64,000 bases of DNA from Mangrovimonas xylaniphaga (lineage in GTDB: Bacteria > Bacteroidota > Bacteroidia > Flavobacteriales > Flavobacteriaceae), in contig NZ_LBIP01000013.1 of NCBI RefSeq assembly GCF_001280435.1, forward strand, positions 1,426,001-1,490,000. The letters run 5' to 3'. Of the stretch, positions 53,974 through 63,753 are shown in pieces. The position numbers were made by a program, and so were the translations under genes. Numbering within the stretch: the stretch's first letter is position 1; each line of letters starts with the position of its first letter. Below the pieces are notes generated by a model. The model did no database searches and was not told the origin of the DNA. It worked only from the letters and a program-made list of their open reading frames with translations.

Positions 53974-56900
53974 TAATATATCTACCAACATATTAAGGGA
54001 TGAGTCAAAAAAAATCGACTACATCCCTACCGCCAATGGAAAAGAAATTTTCGATAGAATCTTTCTTCATAATTACGGTGCCAACAAATCCTTCAATTTA
54101 ATTGGGAACTACGGTACTGGTAAATCCTCTTTTCTTTGGGCTTTAGAACAAAACCTTAATGGGAAAGCAGAATTCTTCACCAACATCATCGATCACGAAG
54201 ACAAGTCCTTTGACTTTGAGTTCTTTAAAATCATTGGAGAAAACGAATCCCTGAGCTTAGTCTTAGCTAATGCTTTAGATTTAAAAACCAATGCCAACTC
54301 AAAGGAAATCCTTAATGCTTTAGAAAAGCAACGAAAAGCTGCCGAGAAAAATAGCAAAGGCTTCATTTTAATTATAGATGAGTTCGGTAAGCTTTTGGAA
54401 TATGCATCAAAAAACAAGTCTACAGATGATATTTACCTATTACAACAAATATCTGAATGGGCTAACAACGATGATACTAATGCTTATTTTATCATTACCC
54501 TTCATCAAAACTTTGCGAGTTATGGTAAAAACCTATCCAGTCAAGATAAATTGGAATGGGAAAAGGTAAAAGGTCGTTTTGTTGATTTGGCTTTCAACGA
54601 ACCCGTTGAACAGTTAATTTACTTCGCCAGTGAAAAACTTAAAGAGTTTAAAAAACCTATAACCTCAACTAAGAATCACAAAGCGTTAATCGATCATGTT
54701 AAAGCGTCCAACTTAGTTAACTTAAAAACAACAGTTAGCGATGATTTATCCAATGCTATTTACCCTTTAGACTGGTTATCAGTAAGCATCCTAGTTAATT
54801 CACTACAACGCTATGGACAAAATGAAAGATCTTTATTTTCGTTCTTAAGCGACTCCACCAAATACTCTATCAAAAACTTTAATAAAACATTTTTCACCGT
54901 TGCTAATGTGTATGACTACATTGTAAACTCATTACCAACAGAAATCTATAGTCCTGAAAATCCACATAGAGCACAGTGGCTAACCACTTTTAGAGCCTTG
55001 GAAAAAGCGGAGCTCATTTTTGGGGAAGATTTTGAAACCGTTTCAGAAGTTATCAAAACGATTAGTTTAGTAAATATATTCTCTAAAGTTGGTGGACTCT
55101 TTGATAATAATTTTATCACGAAGTATTTTGAACTTACCAGAGATATTTCTGTAAAAGACATTTTAAAAACGCTTGAGAAATCTGGGATTATAAGATTTTA
55201 TAAACACAGTAATAAAATCAATTTCTTAGACGGTACTGATATCGATTTAGATCATGAATTACTGTTAGTCACCAAAGAAATCAACAATCAATTCTCATTA
55301 TCTAATGAAATCTTAAACAGAATAGATTTCCCAATCTTATTGGCGAAGAAATATTCGTTTATTACTGGAACCAATAGGTTTTTTGAATTTAGAATATTAG
55401 ACACGCTTGAAGATCTTACTCAAGCTGAAGGCCCAATTGATGGTTACATTAATTTAGTTTTTAATGACATCAAGCAAACGAATTTAAAGAAAGCATCTAA
55501 AAATCATGATGACAATTTGTTTGTCATATACAACAACTCTTCAAAGATTAGAGAGGAAGTTTTAATGATTCTAAAGTTTGAGAAATTACTAATTAAGCAC
55601 CAATTAGATAAAAATGCTCTTAAACTTTTAAATGATGAAAAGGAGTATCATGTTAACAAGTTAACCGATTTGGTCACCAATGAACTTTTTGACAACGATC
55701 AAAACATTTGGATTCATAATGGCCGTACAGAAAAGATTCAAAGCAAACACAAACTCTACAATAAGCTTTCGGAGATTTGCTCAGAGGTATTATATACCGA
55801 AACACCAATTTTTAAAAACGAGCTTATAAATAAAGAGTTTTTAAGCGCACCTATTAATACAGCAAGGAAAGCATTATTTAGAACTCTCCTTGAAAAGGAA
55901 CAGCTTGAAGATATTGGATTTAAGAAGGATAAATTCCCGCCTGAAAAAGCGATTTACATTAGCTTATTAAAGGATACTAGTATCCATCAAGAAAATAAGG
56001 ACATCGGCTACTATAAGTTAGATGAACCTTCCGAAAATTCTAACTTATACCAGCTATGGAAGAAATCAGAAGAATTCCTCAACAGTACCGTTTCAAATAA
56101 GATAAACCTTAGCGAATTTTATGAAACTTTATCTAAAAAACCTTTTAAACTAAAAAAAGGATTTATTGAATATTGGATTCCTATATTCCTAATTGCTAAA
56201 CGAGAGGATTACGCTTTATTTCACGTTGACGGTGGATTTATTCCATTTTTAACGGAAGATACCTTAGATTTAATCCACAAAAAACCACAAGACTTTTTAG
56301 TAAAAAGTTATGATGTGTCAGGATTAAAACTAAACCTAATCGAGAGTTATAAAGAACTGGTTCAAATTGGAGACTCTAATACGGGAACCCAATCAACATT
56401 CTTATCTATTTTTGGTAACTTTTTAAGGTTCCAAAGAGGATTAAATAATTACACCCTTAAAACTAAAAACCTCTCTTCTAAGGCCGTAAAACTACGAGAA
56501 GCTATCATTAGCTCAAAAGACCCAGAAGATGCCTTATTTAATCAATTTCCGGCTGCTTTAGGCTATCATCATTTAGCTATCAAAGAAGATGTTGAGGTTT
56601 TAGGTTCATTTACTGATCAAATTCAAGAAGCCATTCGTGAAATTAGAGTGGTTTATGACGAACTCATCAATCGTATTGAACATACGATTACGGAAGCTTT
56701 TTATTGTACTTCAAAAGATTTCGAAGTTTATAAAGAAGAAATAAACTTAAAATTAGCAGGATTAAATACCTCGGTATTAAGTCAAAAACAAAATATATTT
56801 TACAAAAGAATTTCATCACCTCTTCCTGATCGTATGAGCTGGATAAAGTCGGTAGCTGACGTTGCTTTAGGGAAAGGCATTGAGGACATGCTTGATGAAG

Positions 56901-57184
56901 ATGAAAACCTGTTAATGGCAACCCTAAATGATTTAGCTTTAGGACTTATTAAGGCAACAGAAATTCAGAATTATAATAGTAATTCAAAAAATGGTAAATT
57001 GTATTCCATCCGATTCTTTGGAGAAACAGGAGAATACAAAGATGATCGATTATTTGTCGACTCAAAACCTTCTAAAGAGTTCAATGATATCAAGAACAGC
57101 ATCAGTGAATCCATTAATAAACTGGATGAAGCGAAGCGTAAAGAACTGTTAATTGATTTACTTTCAAAAGAAATGAGCATATAA
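53960..57184 (+). CDS. sspC: SspC-like P-loop ATPase
   Basis: A 1074-aa ATPase with Walker A LIGNYGTGKSSFLW (about residues 46-59) and Walker B FILIIDEFGKLLEYA (about 134-148), plus a sensor-like LHQNF. The remaining ~850 residues are mostly helical with no domain I recognise. Size and position between DUF4007 and DndC-like genes match SspC, the ATPase of the Ssp phosphorothioation machinery. The overlap with sspB (14 bp) and 1-bp gap to sspD indicate one operon. Confidence 0.84.
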   Translation: MSYTNNISTNILRDESKKIDYIPTANGKEIFDRIFLHNYGANKSFNLIGNYGTGKSSFLWALEQNLNGKAEFFTNIIDHEDKSFDFEFFKIIGENESLSLVLANALDLKTNANSKEILNALEKQRKAAEKNSKGFILIIDEFGKLLEYASKNKSTDDIYLLQQISEWANNDDTNAYFIITLHQNFASYGKNLSSQDKLEWEKVKGRFVDLAFNEPVEQLIYFASEKLKEFKKPITSTKNHKALIDHVKASNLVNLKTTVSDDLSNAIYPLDWLSVSILVNSLQRYGQNERSLFSFLSDSTKYSIKNFNKTFFTVANVYDYIVNSLPTEIYSPENPHRAQWLTTFRALEKAELIFGEDFETVSEVIKTISLVNIFSKVGGLFDNNFITKYFELTRDISVKDILKTLEKSGIIRFYKHSNKINFLDGTDIDLDHELLLVTKEINNQFSLSNEILNRIDFPILLAKKYSFITGTNRFFEFRILDTLEDLTQAEGPIDGYINLVFNDIKQTNLKKASKNHDDNLFVIYNNSSKIREEVLMILKFEKLLIKHQLDKNALKLLNDEKEYHVNKLTDLVTNELFDNDQNIWIHNGRTEKIQSKHKLYNKLSEICSEVLYTETPIFKNELINKEFLSAPINTARKALFRTLLEKEQLEDIGFKKDKFPPEKAIYISLLKDTSIHQENKDIGYYKLDEPSENSNLYQLWKKSEEFLNSTVSNKINLSEFYETLSKKPFKLKKGFIEYWIPIFLIAKREDYALFHVDGGFIPFLTEDTLDLIHKKPQDFLVKSYDVSGLKLNLIESYKELVQIGDSNTGTQSTFLSIFGNFLRFQRGLNNYTLKTKNLSSKAVKLREAIISSKDPEDALFNQFPAALGYHHLAIKEDVEVLGSFTDQIQEAIREIRVVYDELINRIEHTITEAFYCTSKDFEVYKEEINLKLAGLNTSVLSQKQNIFYKRISSPLPDRMSWIKSVADVALGKGIEDMLDEDENLLMATLNDLALGLIKATEIQNYNSNSKNGKLYSIRFFGETGEYKDDRLFVDSKPSKEFNDIKNSISESINKLDEAKRKELLIDLLSKEMSI

Positions 57185-57185
57185 T

Positions 57186-58313
57186 ATGGGAAACATAAAA
57201 CATTTATTAGGAATATCTGGAGGAAAAGATAGTGCAGCTTTAGCCATTTACATGAGCCAAAACTATCCTTCTCTTGATACAGAATACTATACTTGCGACA
57301 CTGGAAAAGAACTTAAGGAAACCTACGATTTAATATCTCGTTTAAATTCCGTACTTGGAAAAGATATCGTCATCTATAAATCTATGGATGAAGACAACTC
57401 TCCAATGAAAAATCCTTTTGATCATTTCTTAGCCATTTACGGAGGATACCTTCCTTCTGCAACAGCAAGATGGTGTACTAATAAAATGAAATTACAGCCC
57501 TTTGAGAATCATGTTGGTGATGAACCTACCATTTCCTATGTAGGGATTAGAGGTGATGAAAACAGAGAAGGTTACGTTTCTAAACGAGAAAACATTCAAA
57601 CGATATTTCCGTTTAGAAAAAACATTTGGAGTGAAGATGTTATCAAAAAAGTATTAGCCAATACAAACACCGAACTTATTAAAAGCTATTACGAAGAATT
57701 AGCACCTGAAAATCTTATCGCAAATGCCTTAAAATATGTTGAGCAACCTATTTCACCTAAATTCACGCAAAGGCAAAAATTAAACGCTCTTATTGATGTT
57801 GATGTAAAGCTTTTTAATAAAGTTGTATTCCAATACCTAAAAACCACAGACTATCCAGTTGGTAAATTAGACTCTTTCCCTTTGATCGAAAATGATGAGG
57901 TCATTGGATTAAATGATGTGTTTCAACTGCTTGAGGATTCAGGCGTTGGGGTCCCTGCTTATTATAAGCCAATAGAATATCAAGTGGAAATTGATGGTGA
58001 AATCAAAAAGGGGACTTACTCGCGTAGTCGTTCAGGTTGTTTCTTCTGTTTTTACCAACAAAAAATTGAATGGGTATGGCTATTAGAACAACATCCTACA
58101 TTATTCGAAAAGGCTATCGAATATGAGAAAGAAGGCTATACGTGGATGGAAGAGCCATTAGATGATTTAAAGCGCCCGGAACGTGTGGCAGCAATCAAAA
58201 AGGAACATTTTCTTAGAATGAATAGAGAGAAAAACAGATCACGAACCGGACAAAGCTGGCAGGATGAAATCCTACAAGCTGAAGGTGAAGGTTGCGCAAG
58301 CTGCTTTATTTAA
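57186..58313 (+). CDS. sspD: SspD-like PP-loop sulfurtransferase (DndC-like)
   Basis: A 375-aa PAPS-reductase-family ATP pyrophosphatase. The PP-loop is SGGKDS (11-16). Cysteines at 37 (YTCDTGKE), 97 (ARWCTNK), 285 and 288 (SGCFFCFY) and 370 and 373 (GCASC) could bind an Fe-S cluster or carry sulfur. IRGDENREGY is typical of DndC-like enzymes, which activate the DNA backbone phosphate with ATP for sulfur insertion. It is last in sspBCD; a shared terminator follows. Confidence 0.87.
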   Translation: MGNIKHLLGISGGKDSAALAIYMSQNYPSLDTEYYTCDTGKELKETYDLISRLNSVLGKDIVIYKSMDEDNSPMKNPFDHFLAIYGGYLPSATARWCTNKMKLQPFENHVGDEPTISYVGIRGDENREGYVSKRENIQTIFPFRKNIWSEDVIKKVLANTNTELIKSYYEELAPENLIANALKYVEQPISPKFTQRQKLNALIDVDVKLFNKVVFQYLKTTDYPVGKLDSFPLIENDEVIGLNDVFQLLEDSGVGVPAYYKPIEYQVEIDGEIKKGTYSRSRSGCFFCFYQQKIEWVWLLEQHPTLFEKAIEYEKEGYTWMEEPLDDLKRPERVAAIKKEHFLRMNREKNRSRTGQSWQDEILQAEGEGCASCFI

Positions 58314-58329
58314 ACTGCTCTAAAAACTA

Positions 58330-58357
58330 AAATAGCGAGAAATAATCTCGCTATTTT
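58330..58357. terminator. bidirectional terminator between sspD and sspE
   Basis: AAATAGCGAGA-AATAA-TCTCGCTATTT with T7 on the plus side and A-rich flank on the other, between convergent operons. Confidence 0.88.
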
Positions 58358-58401
58358 TTTGCTTAATTTTAATTATTAAACTGAAATCAAATTCATTTAC
58401 A

Positions 58402-60513
58402 TCAATAAATACATGGGTTTAACAGGAAACGATCTGTTTTAAATATCATTCCCACAAGTTCTTTCTTATAAAACTCCTTGCGATTCTCAAAAAATGATTC
58501 AGTAGGAACATCATCTTTAAAGTTAGAACTATCAAGTAGCAAATCAAAATGACTTTTATCAAATACACCACTTTTAGCCTGAGGCCCCTTGGTATTCAAA
58601 GATTGAAAAATTGAATGATTAATAAAAGCATCATTTTCCATTTCTGATGACTTATCTATTTTCTCTTTAACACTCAAATTTCCAAAACTTGAGTTTTTTG
58701 CACTTCCTAAAAGAATCATATTTCCAAAACTATTTACAATTCGGTTTCTTTCATCATGCTCAAAATACCCTGAAGACCTTTCTCTTTGCGGTTCAATATG
58801 TTCTAAAGTAATATCACTAACAGAATACGAACCATTTTCTCCCTTATTATATAAAATATACAATAAAACCTTCATAATATTCTTATGCGAATTATTTTGG
58901 TAATTTAAAAGATCTAAATTATTCTCAAATTTTGATAACTCTTTTGAAAAAAAACTATTACTTACACTTTTAAGGTCATCTATTAAATCATTCAAATCCT
59001 TCTCATCAAACCTACCTTTATTCAAGAAATTGTGATATCTATTTAAAAACTCTTTACCTGTTTCAGGTAAAGCTTTAGATGAAAGATTATTAACCTTTCC
59101 CACTAAACCGATCTTAAATAGTAAATCACTACTTATTAAGTAAAACTTATTTAAAGTACTTATTTTTTTATACCCTGAAATATCAAAGCTATTCCAAATA
59201 ACATCTTCTTGAATAACATCTTTAATAGATTTAATATTCGAAAGATTCAAAAAGGCAATCATAACTTGCCTTCCCCAATGAAATTTAACATTATGAATAC
59301 CCGATAAATTCCATAAAAGCGAATTATTTAAAACATTACCCTTAAAGAATTTTTTATTTGTGATTTCATTCAATAATTTAGAATAAAAAGACAGTCTCCT
59401 AAAATAATCTTGCGCAGATTCTTTTTTTCTATAATATTCAGGTCTTTCTTCAATTTTATTCGATAAATATGAATACTCATATGTAGATTTAGCATAACCC
59501 TCGGATTTAATAACATCACTTACTAAATTAACACCCTTAATTTCCTCTTCATTATCCTTTAGTTTCCTCCAACTCTCCTTGCTATAATCTTCTTTTAAAT
59601 GCTCAACAAAATAATTCTTTAGCAAATCTAAAACCGTCAACTTCCTCGCAGTATCATTCAATACCTCAAACAATTTAAACGAGTCATCTTTGTTTTCTGA
59701 TTTAATTAAAGCCATTCCTGAGTTTTTCAAATACTTGTCTAATTGACTTTGAATTTCTTCCAAAATCTTATCATTAAGTTTGTTTTCAGAATAGAATTTT
59801 CCCATTAAATAATTGAAAATAGTTTCCAAATTTTCAGCATACGGATTATCTTGACTATCCGTTATTAATTTTATTTTCTTATCTGAAATAGAAATATCTG
59901 AATTTTCTATAACTCGCCTTAGTTTTTCATTTATATCCGGATCATATATTTTAAGTCTCTGTACCCTTTCTTCGCCGTCTAATAAATATTTATTTGATAT
60001 CCTAAAAAGGAACTCTTCTGGCAGCTCTTCTTCCTCATTTCTATCCAAATCCAACAATTCATAATCGAATTTTCCGAAAACAAGTCTTTTCTCTGAATCC
60101 TTGAATATTTTCTCTAACTTACCTATCAACTTACCAATTGCAAATGCCTTCATACCCAATGTATGAGGATTCTTAAATCTATATTGAGAAATAAGGTAGT
60201 GAAGTAACCCCATCAAATAAAATGTAGTCAATCTCTGCTGTCCATCAACTACCTCATAAATTTTCTCATAATCTGAATCACTATCTATTTCCAAAATAAC
60301 AGCTCCGAGAAAATAAATATCTTCATCTCCTTCATCTTTATCATCAAGATAGTAATCAATGTCAGAGAGCATTCTAACAATACGATCCTCTTCCCAATCA
60401 TATTCTCTTTGATAAATTGGCACTATTAATTGATTTATTTCAACTCCTTCATCTTTACAAGAAAAAAAATTTTTATAAGGTGTTTGTAAGGTTGGCTGTA
60501 TGTTTATTTTCAT
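58402..60513 (-). CDS. sspE: SspE-like DUF262/DUF1524 restriction effector
   Basis: A 703-aa protein. The N-terminal DUF262 has LIVPIYQREYDWEEDRI and the nucleotide-binding-like VVDGQQRLTTFYLMGLL (about residues 88-104). The C-terminal DUF1524 has the HNH-like ITLEHIEPQRE followed by Asn in FGNMILLGSA (about 570-610). In Ssp systems SspE senses phosphorothioated self DNA through its NTPase domain and nicks unmodified phage DNA; this is known for the family, inferred here. It is last in a minus-strand operon and converges on sspBCD. Confidence 0.87.
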   Translation of the reverse strand: MKINIQPTLQTPYKNFFSCKDEGVEINQLIVPIYQREYDWEEDRIVRMLSDIDYYLDDKDEGDEDIYFLGAVILEIDSDSDYEKIYEVVDGQQRLTTFYLMGLLHYLISQYRFKNPHTLGMKAFAIGKLIGKLEKIFKDSEKRLVFGKFDYELLDLDRNEEEELPEEFLFRISNKYLLDGEERVQRLKIYDPDINEKLRRVIENSDISISDKKIKLITDSQDNPYAENLETIFNYLMGKFYSENKLNDKILEEIQSQLDKYLKNSGMALIKSENKDDSFKLFEVLNDTARKLTVLDLLKNYFVEHLKEDYSKESWRKLKDNEEEIKGVNLVSDVIKSEGYAKSTYEYSYLSNKIEERPEYYRKKESAQDYFRRLSFYSKLLNEITNKKFFKGNVLNNSLLWNLSGIHNVKFHWGRQVMIAFLNLSNIKSIKDVIQEDVIWNSFDISGYKKISTLNKFYLISSDLLFKIGLVGKVNNLSSKALPETGKEFLNRYHNFLNKGRFDEKDLNDLIDDLKSVSNSFFSKELSKFENNLDLLNYQNNSHKNIMKVLLYILYNKGENGSYSVSDITLEHIEPQRERSSGYFEHDERNRIVNSFGNMILLGSAKNSSFGNLSVKEKIDKSSEMENDAFINHSIFQSLNTKGPQAKSGVFDKSHFDLLLDSSNFKDDVPTESFFENRKEFYKKELVGMIFKTDRFLLNPCIY

Positions 60514-60531
60514 TTACTATTTAGATTTCAT

Positions 60532-60935
60532 TTAATTGACTATCCTTTGTTCGAGATATTTATTTAAATCTTTATTTTTAAACAACTCAACTAATTCAGA
60601 CCCGATTGATAAAAAATCAATTTTATTTTCAAGCTCAGAAACACTTCTAAAATCATTAATATCTTCAAATAAACAGACATCAATAAAACCTTTGTTTAGA
60701 AAAACTTTGAGAGGGAGCCCTATGTTACAATTTGTTGAAATAAATTTATCTTGATGAAAATTCCATAATTTTCAAAATTCATTATTTAACTTATCAAATT
60801 TCAAATTAGAAATTTGATTTTCAGAATAAATACCTAACAAAGAAATTAATAAAATTATCTGATGAGGGGCAAGATTCCCCCCCCCCCCCTTGCCTTATCT
60901 CTTTTTAATCTGTTAACAAACTCTTCTGGATTCAT
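60532..60935 (-). pseudogene. broken small gene with G13 tract (HNH-associated N-terminal-like)
   Basis: From ATG at 60935 the frame reads MNPEEFVNRLKRDKAR, then runs into 13 G residues (60877-60889) and stops seven codons later. With one more G (or two fewer) the frame continues through NLAPHQIILLISLLGIY and on to a TGA at 60774-60772. After that codon the same frame stays open to TAA at 60532 with sensible sequence (KLWNFHQDKF ... NKYLEQRIVN). The APHQ..LL..LLGIY pattern followed by F...W recalls the leading domain of some HNH restriction enzymes, but no HNH motif is present. It could be phase-variable, decayed, or contain a sequencing error. Confidence 0.6.
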
Positions 60936-60945
60936 AATCTTAAAT

Positions 60946-61404
60946 CTACCTTTGAACAACTTCTAACAAATAATCGTCAGGACTATCAAACTTACGTTCA
61001 TAACCAGGTGTTTGTCGAATCTCCAAAATATGTTTAGCCCCTCCTTCTGCATACTCACTAATTACTGTCAATAATTTACGAGAATTTAGAAAATCACTCG
61101 ATTCCTTAGCCTCTATTTTCCCAATAGCCATAAGTAGCAAAGCATGAGCTATAGACTCTGATCCATTTGTAATCATTTGATATTGAAAAGAAGATTGATT
61201 AGGTAAACTTGCTCCCTCTTCCTTTTTATCATTTATCATACCTATGATCGCCGACCAAGCATATACCTGCCAGTACTTTGAAAAGAATTTATCATCCTTA
61301 GTTTTTAATGATTCTTGTTTTCTTGCAAACAAATCTCTTATTTGTTCAACATAGGCTCCATAATGGACATTTCTTTTGTTTATTTCTGTAAATAGCTTTT
61401 CCAT
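60946..61404 (-). CDS. unknown 152-aa protein of the sspE operon
   Basis: A 152-aa, largely helical protein. The middle reads KYWQVYAWSAIIGMIND and GSESIAHALLLMAIGKIEA, hydrophobic but without a clear membrane helix. It ends DSPDDYLLEVVQR. It does not match DndE or another family I know. Its start overlaps the stop of the Rad50-like gene (TAATG), which suggests a stoichiometric partner of that ATPase. Confidence 0.75.
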   Translation of the reverse strand: MEKLFTEINKRNVHYGAYVEQIRDLFARKQESLKTKDDKFFSKYWQVYAWSAIIGMINDKKEEGASLPNQSSFQYQMITNGSESIAHALLLMAIGKIEAKESSDFLNSRKLLTVISEYAEGGAKHILEIRQTPGYERKFDSPDDYLLEVVQR

Positions 61405-63530
61405 TATTTTATTATATTGATATATGTTCTTTTATTAGTTCTCGATTCTTTCCCTTCTTTGTCAATTAGATCATTTTTCAATTCATAGTACTTACAAATA
61501 TTTGCCTTACCAATAAATTTTGACCGTTCTTCACCCTTAAGCTTATTGTAATCTTTTGACATTATAATAATCTGATTAAAAGAATCTGTTAGGTTTTGAG
61601 TCAAAAATAAAGTATTATCATCATCAAAATCAGAGGTAGGTGCATCAGCCAATAATGGAAACGAACGATTCATTTTCTTCTCACTAAGCGATAAGAAAGC
61701 ATTAGCTACTGCTAACTTCTGGGCTGTTAATTCAGCTGTATTTAAATTTGTTAAGGTTTTTTTAGTCAATTTATCTATGATGCGAACACCACGATCAATC
61801 TCTATCTGTCCCTGTGTAATGCCGCCTAAATATTTGGTATACAGCGCGTTGCTTTCGTTAGATATTTCCTCGATCAAATGTGATAAAGCGGTATTTTTTA
61901 ATTTACTTAATGCCTTATTAATAATATCTATATACTTTTCTGATATAACCTCTACTATTTGATTAGATTCATCCGTTGGAATAACTTTGGTCTTACGCGA
62001 AAGCAAGTGAAAAAGCTTTTCTTCTTCAGAAAACTTGTCTTGCTCATCCATTGAAATTTTACGTTCAATAGATGACTTACTAGTATTCAAACTTCTTATT
62101 TTATTTAATATTTGCTCAGCATTTATGGAACCCAATTTAATTTCAGAAGCATTTTCTACTCCTGAATCTGAGAACAAATTTTCTCTCTTTTTAATTAACT
62201 TTTTCCTTTTGGTAATTAACTTTTCAATCTCATTATCATTGCTAATTACCTCTTCAGTAATCCCTGGCAATTCATTTAATAAGTTTCTTTTAAAACGATT
62301 AAGTTCTGTATAATTATCCGCAAGTATTTTTTGTATTTGATTATTTCTAAAATCTTGCATTCTTGCTTCTAAAGCTTCATAAGCGGGAGAGCCTTCCTCC
62401 ACTTCACGTTCACATATGTAACAAACATGATCCTCCAACATTTTTTGTACATATTCTGGTCCAGGCAATGTTATTGGAACAGGATTTTCTGATTTTTGAA
62501 ATGACTTCAATTCATCACTTAAAATTCCAAGGTTTTTTGTTGAGTCTTTGATTAAGTCATCACATTTATTTAATATCCACTTTGAAATAAACTTTTCCTT
62601 ACCTAAAACTGAAAGAGAATCAATTTTATCATTAATAGACTTTATTTCATAATCATATTGATGCAATTTGCTTTTTAGCTGAGTATACTTATCATAACCT
62701 TTTAGCTTATCTTCTTCTTTTAAAATGGATTCTGTAAGATCTTGTAGTTCCTTTTGATTTTCTAAAAATTTAGACTCATAAGATGCTATTTTCTTTCTGG
62801 TAATATCAATATCTGAAATCAAACGCTCTTGTTCATTAGAAAACTTTTTTTGCTTTCTTAATTCTGAGTCAATTTTTTTACCAATACTGATAACGGATTT
62901 TTCAGTTATTGTCACTAGGTTCTCATAAATAGGAAAATAAGATATTTCTTTTATAGCATAATTTAATGTAGCAGGTCTACTAAAATCATATAGTTCATCT
63001 AATGTCTCTCCTTGAAACCACATGAACTTTCTAATACTTACAGGAAATATCTTATCTAAGAACCACCGATGTTCCCCTCTCTCTAAATACTTAGTCTCAC
63101 CGTCTTGAACGTACCAAATTAGAAGTTCGGGCTTTGATATAGGAAATACATCTTCACTCCCTTTTTTATAAGTTATCTCCTTTTCAAAATGATACTCAAC
63201 TAAGTCTCCTTTAGGCTCTTCAATTTCATGGTATTCTGCGGTTAAAGTAATCTTTATGGATGTTTTCATGACATCATCTACAGCGGTCTTAGAAACAACA
63301 TGATCAGGTAAAGTTATGACCTTATCAGCCGACTTCCATTCCTTTTTAGTTGTATCATCTTCCTTATCAACATAAACATTATTAAAAAATGTCCAATGAA
63401 AAGCATTAAATAAATGGGATTTACCTCCTGAGTTTTTAGCCGATACAATGTTTAATCCTTCATCAAAAGTGAATTCATTATAATCCACATAACAAAAGAA
63501 ATTCTCAATCTCTACTCTGTTAATTATCAT
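61404..63530 (-). CDS. Rad50/DndD-like ATPase with zinc hook
   Basis: A 708-aa SMC-type ATPase. The N-terminal P-loop region is LNIVSAKNSGGKSHLFNAFHW (residues 30-38, lacking the usual first Gly). A coiled coil (about 190-520) carries a zinc hook CYIC (about residue 377). The C-terminal half has a signature-like NTAELTAQKLAVANAF and Walker B FPLLADAPTSDFDDD, followed by IIIMSKD. Rad50- and DndD-like ATPases process or inspect DNA ends. The operon with a helicase and SspE suggests a restriction role. It sits 2 bp from the 72-aa gene. Confidence 0.88.
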   Translation of the reverse strand: MIINRVEIENFFCYVDYNEFTFDEGLNIVSAKNSGGKSHLFNAFHWTFFNNVYVDKEDDTTKKEWKSADKVITLPDHVVSKTAVDDVMKTSIKITLTAEYHEIEEPKGDLVEYHFEKEITYKKGSEDVFPISKPELLIWYVQDGETKYLERGEHRWFLDKIFPVSIRKFMWFQGETLDELYDFSRPATLNYAIKEISYFPIYENLVTITEKSVISIGKKIDSELRKQKKFSNEQERLISDIDITRKKIASYESKFLENQKELQDLTESILKEEDKLKGYDKYTQLKSKLHQYDYEIKSINDKIDSLSVLGKEKFISKWILNKCDDLIKDSTKNLGILSDELKSFQKSENPVPITLPGPEYVQKMLEDHVCYICEREVEEGSPAYEALEARMQDFRNNQIQKILADNYTELNRFKRNLLNELPGITEEVISNDNEIEKLITKRKKLIKKRENLFSDSGVENASEIKLGSINAEQILNKIRSLNTSKSSIERKISMDEQDKFSEEEKLFHLLSRKTKVIPTDESNQIVEVISEKYIDIINKALSKLKNTALSHLIEEISNESNALYTKYLGGITQGQIEIDRGVRIIDKLTKKTLTNLNTAELTAQKLAVANAFLSLSEKKMNRSFPLLADAPTSDFDDDNTLFLTQNLTDSFNQIIIMSKDYNKLKGEERSKFIGKANICKYYELKNDLIDKEGKESRTNKRTYINIIK

Positions 63531-63532
63531 TC

Positions 63533-63751
63533 TTAATTTGCTTTAATTCTCATATAGTTAATTATAAAATTTTCAAACTCCCCCCTTGCTTTATCCGTCA
63601 AATCAGAGTCTGATTTATATCTCAACAAAACATCAAAGGCTTTGTACAACACAGAAGGATCTAAATCTTTTTCCTTTATTATTTCTGAAAATTCTTTTTC
63701 ATTAAGAATTTCACGAAATTCTTCTCTTAATGAGTCATTTAATGTTTTCAT
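63533..63751 (-). CDS. small protein of the sspE operon
   Basis: A 72-aa, acidic, helical protein (SLREEFREILNEKEF, KEKDLDPSVLYKAFDVL). No family recognised. It lies 2 bp from the Rad50-like gene and 2 bp from the helicase, so it is probably cotranslated with both and may be an adaptor. Confidence 0.75.
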   Translation of the reverse strand: MKTLNDSLREEFREILNEKEFSEIIKEKDLDPSVLYKAFDVLLRYKSDSDLTDKARGEFENFIINYMRIKAN

Positions 63752-63753
63752 TT

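Noticed and set aside
60536-60754. Plus-strand 72-codon frame in the gap before sspE
   Set aside because: It is antisense to the broken minus-strand gene, which has the more protein-like translation and fits the operon.
60946-61404. 152-aa protein as DndE
   Set aside because: Longer than DndE and lacking its small basic motif; no support by eye.
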